A stretch of DNA of 37,908 bases from Thiomonas intermedia (GTDB lineage Bacteria; Pseudomonadota; Gammaproteobacteria; Burkholderiales; Burkholderiaceae_C), in NCBI GenBank assembly GCA_020722545.1, contig DYKQ01000003.1:29365-67272 (forward strand), written 5' to 3'. The position numbers were made by a program, and so were the translations under genes. Numbering within the stretch: the first letter of the stretch is position 1; the number at the start of each line of letters is the position of its first letter. Positions 35,007-37,908 of the stretch are shown in pieces. Under the pieces are notes generated by a model that searched no databases, was not told the DNA's origin, and saw only the letters and a program-made list of their open reading frames with translations.

Positions 35007-36802
35007 CCGCCTTTCTCATTGCGAATATCGCGCCCATCATGTTCGCGGCGCTGGTGCTGTTTTTGCTGGTCGGCTTTCCGGTGGCATTCAGTCTGGCGGC
35101 CTGCGGCCTGCTGTTCGGCTTCATCGGCGTGGAACTCGGGCTGATGCCGCAGGCGCTGCTCGAAGCCATTCCGCTGCGCATCATCGGCATCATGCAGAAC
35201 GACACTCTGCTGGCCATTCCCTTCTTCACCTTCATGGGCCTGCTGCTCGAGCGCAGCGGCATGGCCGAAGACCTGCTGGAAACCATCGGTCAGTTGTTCG
35301 GCCCGATTCGCGGCGGTCTGGCGATCGCGGTGATTTTTGTCGGTGCGCTGCTGGCGGCGACCACTGGCGTGGTGGCGGCTTCGGTGATTTCGATGGGCCT
35401 GATCTCGCTGCCCATCATGCTGCGCTACGGCTATGACCGCCGTGTCGCCACGGGCGTCATCGCCGCGTCGGGCACGCTGGCACAGATCATTCCGCCCTCG
35501 CTGGTGCTCATCGTCATGGCCGACCAGCTCGGGCGCAGTGTGGGCGATATGTACAAGGGCGCGTTCATTCCCGGCTTCGTGCTCACAGGTTTGTATCTCG
35601 CTTACGTCGTGGGCGTGACCTTGTTCAAGCCGCAATGGGCGCCGGCGCTGCCGCCCGAGGCTCGCACCATCCGCGAGCCCAACGGTGACAGCGGCCTGCG
35701 CTCGCTGAGTATTCTGTTCGGCGTGGTGCTGATCTCCAGCATCGTGCTGGCCAGCAACTACAGCGCGCTGCTGAGCTGGCGCGCCGGGCACGAAGTGATT
35801 GCTGCGACGGATGAAACCATCGTCGTGGCCATGACCTTCGGCGTGATTCTTTCGCTGGTGCTGTCGCTGCTCAACCGGGCCTTCCGACTCAATCTGTTGT
35901 CGCAGATGGCCGAGCGCGTGACGTTTGCTCTGGTGCCTCCGCTCACGCTGATCTTCCTCGTGCTGGGCACCATTTTCCTCGGCGTCGCCACGCCGACCGA
36001 AGGCGGCGCGATGGGCGCAGTGGGCGCGCTGATCATGGCGTTTGGCCGCAAGCGGCTCAATATCGATCTGCTCAAGCAGGCGCTCAACACCACGACCAAG
36101 CTCTCCACCTTCGTGCTGTTCATCCTCATCGGCTCCACGGTGTTCAACCTGGTGTTCCAGGGGCTCGATGGCCGCGTCTGGGTGGAGCATCTGCTCACCA
36201 GTCTGCCAGGAGGAGTGCTGGGCTTCCTCATCGTGGTGAACATCCTGGTGTTCGTGCTGGCCTTCTTCCTCGACTTCTTCGAGTTGGCGTTCATCATCAT
36301 TCCGCTGCTTGGGCCGGTGGCTGAGAAACTGGGCATCGACCTGATCTGGTTCGGCGTGCTGCTGGCGGTGAACATGCAGACCTCGTTCATGCACCCGCCC
36401 TTCGGTTTTGCGCTGTTCTACCTGCGCAGCGTCGCGGCCAAGGATGACTACACGGATAAGGAAACCGGCAAGCGCATCGCCCGTGTCACCACCGGGCAGA
36501 TCTACTGGGGTGCTGTGCCTTTCGTGCTCATCCAAATCATCATGGTCGGCCTGATCATTGCCTTCCCGGGTCTGGTCACCAGCGGCCTGGACCATCATGC
36601 TGAAGTCGATATCAACAAGGTGCAGATCATCGGGCCGTCGGATGACAACAGCTATGAGTCCATCGCCCCGCCGAGCTTTGGTGGATCAGAGGCCGCCCCG
36701 GCCGAAGGAGGCAGCGCGCCCGCCGCCGAGGAGGAAGACCCCGCCGCTGCGGTGATGCGATCGCTGCAGGCCGAGCAGCCAGCGAGCGCCGCCTCGCAGT
36801 AA
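35003..36802 (+). CDS. TRAP transporter large permease (DctM/FcbT3-like)
   Basis: A 599-residue large TRAP subunit with many transmembrane segments, the long form typical of FcbT3 (COG4664) rather than the roughly 430-residue DctM. It uses the sodium gradient to import an organic anion delivered by a periplasmic binding protein. Residues after about 535 form a soluble, low-complexity Ala/Pro/Glu-rich tail (EGGSAPAAEEEDPAAAV). No binding-protein gene is present here, so it must be supplied from elsewhere. A strong palindromic terminator follows. Confidence 0.92.
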   Translation: MTAFLIANIAPIMFAALVLFLLVGFPVAFSLAACGLLFGFIGVELGLMPQALLEAIPLRIIGIMQNDTLLAIPFFTFMGLLLERSGMAEDLLETIGQLFGPIRGGLAIAVIFVGALLAATTGVVAASVISMGLISLPIMLRYGYDRRVATGVIAASGTLAQIIPPSLVLIVMADQLGRSVGDMYKGAFIPGFVLTGLYLAYVVGVTLFKPQWAPALPPEARTIREPNGDSGLRSLSILFGVVLISSIVLASNYSALLSWRAGHEVIAATDETIVVAMTFGVILSLVLSLLNRAFRLNLLSQMAERVTFALVPPLTLIFLVLGTIFLGVATPTEGGAMGAVGALIMAFGRKRLNIDLLKQALNTTTKLSTFVLFILIGSTVFNLVFQGLDGRVWVEHLLTSLPGGVLGFLIVVNILVFVLAFFLDFFELAFIIIPLLGPVAEKLGIDLIWFGVLLAVNMQTSFMHPPFGFALFYLRSVAAKDDYTDKETGKRIARVTTGQIYWGAVPFVLIQIIMVGLIIAFPGLVTSGLDHHAEVDINKVQIIGPSDDNSYESIAPPSFGGSEAAPAEGGSAPAAEEEDPAAAVMRSLQAEQPASAASQ

Positions 36803-36819
36803 CGCGGCTATCGCCCACG

Positions 36820-36847
36820 AAAAAGGCCCGGAATTCCGGGCCTTTTT
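36820..36847. terminator. Bidirectional terminator between dctM-like gene and chimera
   Basis: AAAAAGGCCCGGAA and TTCCGGGCCTTTTT are perfect inverted 14-mers, with T-runs on both strands. It ends transcription of both converging genes. Confidence 0.92.
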
Positions 36848-36873
36848 CATTCCTGGCATCAACGCACGGGTGA

Positions 36874-37323
36874 TCAGCCCTCGTCGGCGATCAGTTGCTT
36901 GAGGTCGTGCACAAACGCGGCTGGAGGATTGGTGTCAGAACCCAACAGATGAATGCGTCCACTGCGCCCGAAGATATACACGCCGGCGCTGTGATCGACC
37001 ACATAATTGCCCTGCGCATCAGGTTTGCCGTAGCTGTAGATCACACGGTAACGGCGGGTGAGCGCATCGATCTGCTTGATGGTGCCCGTCAGAGGTGATT
37101 TGGCTCCCGCCGAGATGCGAGCTGAGGTGGGCGACGAGGTTCCGGTCGTAACGCCCGGGGAGAAGACGAGCTTGTTGTTCGGACCAAGCGGATGGCAAGT
37201 GGGTGGCACTTCATCGTGAACAATGGTTGAGGTGAGCCCTCGGCCAGCCAGATGTTTGTACTTCTCGGGCAACTCTTCGAGCTTGTAGCTCCGATCCGTC
37301 ATGTTCAAACGCAGAATCCACAT
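36874..37323 (-). CDS. Chimeric ORF: aldehyde ferredoxin oxidoreductase N-terminus joined to SCO/SenC C-terminus
   Basis: 149 residues. Residues 1-82 (MWILRLNMTDRSYKLEELPE; GRGLTSTIV; DEVPPTCHPLGPNNKLVF; GAKSPLTGTIK) match what I know of the N-terminus of tungsten/molybdenum aldehyde:ferredoxin oxidoreductases (normally about 600 residues). Residues 84-149 (QIDALTRRYRVIYSYG; YVVDHSAGVYIF; FVHDLKQLI) match the C-terminal third of SCO1/SenC copper chaperones, keeping the conserved His but not the CxxxC. The join falls at LTGT, present in both families. ATG at 37323 has GGAGGT nine bases upstream; TTG 37329 is an alternative. No enzyme activity is expected; it may be a deletion relic or a repurposed small protein. 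The AT-rich leader differs from surrounding DNA. Confidence 0.7.
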   Translation of the reverse strand: MWILRLNMTDRSYKLEELPEKYKHLAGRGLTSTIVHDEVPPTCHPLGPNNKLVFSPGVTTGTSSPTSARISAGAKSPLTGTIKQIDALTRRYRVIYSYGKPDAQGNYVVDHSAGVYIFGRSGRIHLLGSDTNPPAAFVHDLKQLIADEG

Positions 37324-37377
37324 AATCAATTTACCTCCCTTTGAGTTGTGGGGCAGACACGGCTGCCCGATTTGATA

Positions 37378-37392
37378 TGAAAACTATTCTCA
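37378..37392 (-). promoter_or_regulatory. Fur-box-like palindrome at the chimera promoter
   Basis: Minus strand TGAGAATAGTTTTCA resembles the 7-1-7 Fur motif TGATAAT-N-ATTATCA in 11 of 14 positions. It overlaps the predicted transcript start of the chimeric gene. The half-site symmetry is imperfect, so this is tentative. Confidence 0.3.
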
Positions 37393-37398
37393 TCTTGT

Positions 37399-37428
37399 AT
37401 TTTAGAACATAGTTGATCTTATTTGCAA
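37399..37428 (-). promoter_or_regulatory. Possible promoter of the chimeric gene
   Basis: TTGCAA (37423-37428), 18-base spacer, TAAAAT (RC of 37399-37404), within an AT-rich block. The predicted start is near 37392, about 69 bases before the ATG. Confidence 0.45.
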
Positions 37429-37448
37429 TAAATTTCACCGGGCTCTAG

Positions 37449-37490
37449 AAAAAAAGAAAAAGCGTTATGCTAATGAAGCACAACGCTTTT
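37449..37490 (-). terminator. Intrinsic terminator of the candidate small RNA
   Basis: On the minus strand AAAAGCGTTGTGC, a 7-base loop, and GCATAACGCTTTTT form a 13-bp stem with one mismatch, followed by CTTTTTTTC. It ends the transcript started at the consensus promoter 37644-37672. Confidence 0.85.
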
Positions 37491-37637
37491 CTCGCCTAAC
37501 TTTGACCAGGCCACTGCGGGCCAGGCGTCCCGTTAAGGGCAAATCCAGCCTCGGGACGACATTGGGTGCCAAAATAAATAACCGCCTTTCGCCATTGGTC
37601 GACACCGACTGACAGCAATGGCGGAGATTGTACAGAT
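37450..37637 (-). ncRNA. Candidate small RNA gene, about 188 nt, between rpsT and the chimera
   Basis: The predicted transcript starts at A 37637, seven bases after an exact TATAAT, and ends at the U-run of the terminator at 37449-37490. Inside I can draw several stems. CGCCATTG pairs with CAATGGCG (37618-37625 with 37590-37597 on the plus strand). CGTCCCG pairs with CGGGACG (37552-37558 with 37526-37532). GGCC pairs with GGCC near 37509-37522. No open frame with a ribosome site was found across it. The ends do not pair with each other as they do in 6S RNA, and no tRNA-like part suggesting tmRNA is visible. I cannot assign a known family. Confidence 0.7.
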
Positions 37638-37643
37638 AATTCT

Positions 37644-37672
37644 ATTATATCACCAACAATTCACGCTGTCAA
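37644..37672 (-). promoter_or_regulatory. Exact-consensus sigma70 promoter
   Basis: TTGACA (RC of 37667-37672), 17-base spacer, TATAAT (RC of 37644-37649): both hexamers and the spacing are ideal. It points away from rpsT toward the terminator at 37449-37490, with no gene in between, so it should make an abundant stable transcript. Confidence 0.88.
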
Positions 37673-37765
37673 TGAGCGCAACAAGAAAAACCGGAGCGAC
37701 GCCATACCCGGCGCGCCCGGCTCATACTCGCGTGCGGGTACTATAGAATCGCACATGCCGTATGG

Positions 37766-37908
37766 TTACTGCGCAGCCGCCTGGCGCTTGTGCAGAAACC
37801 GGAGCAGCCGCGACTTGCGCCGCGCCGCGTTATTCTTATGAATGACGCCCTTCTGTGCCGCTTTATCCAGCGCACTGATGGCCGCGACGACGTTCTCTTC
37901 CGCCTGTT
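37766..37908 (-). CDS. rpsT: 30S ribosomal protein S20 (partial, C-terminal part)
   Basis: The minus strand from the window edge to the TAA at 37766 reads [20 protein letters not shown], then [18 protein letters not shown] and a short HKRQAAAQ tail. The phrase DKAAxKGVIHKNxAARxKSRL is diagnostic for S20, a small-subunit 16S rRNA-binding protein. The start codon lies beyond the right edge. Downstream is a GC-rich gap of about 95 bases and then the strong promoter of the candidate small RNA. Confidence 0.95.
   Translation of the reverse strand, partial: QAEENVVAAISALDKAAQKGVIHKNNAARRKSRLLRFLHKRQAAAQ

Noticed and set aside
37450-37637. The RNA candidate as 6S RNA or tmRNA
   Set aside because: The 5' and 3' ends are not complementary as in 6S RNA, and there is no tRNA-like domain or tag-peptide frame. 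A covariance-model scan would decide.
37670-37765. Terminator for rpsT in the GC-rich gap
   Set aside because: There is a CCGG-rich stretch followed by five T residues on the minus strand, but I could not draw one clean stem next to the T-run.

Overview
The window looks like a chromosomal segment from a high-GC, flagellated, respiratory betaproteobacterium of the Burkholderiales type. A Thiomonas-like organism is my guess from the gene set; nothing in the sequence proves the genus. The basis is the Isc operon order, an FNR-controlled cbb3 oxidase cluster, the FadL, HrpA, ArgA and YggX homologues, and Burkholderiales-style GC-rich palindromic repeats. I saw no CRISPR array, prophage or tRNA gene. 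Most of the window is ordinary core genome, and the unusual material sits at junctions and in intergenic DNA.

Layout. (1) 1-5893, minus strand: flagellar export-gate operon fliO-fliP-fliQ-fliR-flhB-flhA-flhF, with flhF running off the left edge and carrying two GC-rich palindromic repeats inside its coding sequence. (2) 6078-7505: yccF, a decayed transposase tail and a zinc-ribbon NUDIX hydrolase. (3) 7520-17314: microaerobic respiration island. It holds a TauE/SafE-like membrane protein, an FNR regulator, ccoH, ccoG, ccoP, ccoQ, ccoO, ccoN, ccoS and ccoI. Near-consensus FNR boxes lie upstream of ccoN and of ccoI. (4) 17362-23006: hrpA, argA and yggX. (5) 23295-26135: a fadL-type outer-membrane porin preceded by two copies of one palindrome, then a DnaQ-exonuclease/GIY-YIG fusion. 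(6) 26147-31878, minus strand: complete iscR-iscS-iscU-iscA-hscB-hscA-fdx operon with a clear sigma70 promoter. (7) 32158-36802, plus strand: LysR regulator, selD, and a two-gene TRAP permease without a local binding protein. (8) 36874-37908, minus strand: a chimeric gene, an AT-rich leader, a strong candidate small RNA gene, and the 3' end of rpsT.

How the parts connect. The FNR protein probably senses oxygen and drives ccoNOQP(GH) and ccoIS under low oxygen. CcoI (copper), CcoG, CcoH and CcoS assemble the oxidase. The Isc operon supplies the Fe-S clusters needed by FNR, CcoG and others, with IscR giving feedback.

The two observations I consider most worth pursuing are these. First, an in-frame chimera joins the N-terminal segment of a tungsten/molybdenum aldehyde:ferredoxin oxidoreductase to the C-terminal segment of an SCO/SenC copper chaperone; the join lies at a Leu-Thr-Gly-Thr stretch that both families have at that point. 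Second, an unannotated RNA gene of about 188 nt lies between that chimera and rpsT, with an exact TTGACA-N17-TATAAT promoter and a strong intrinsic terminator.
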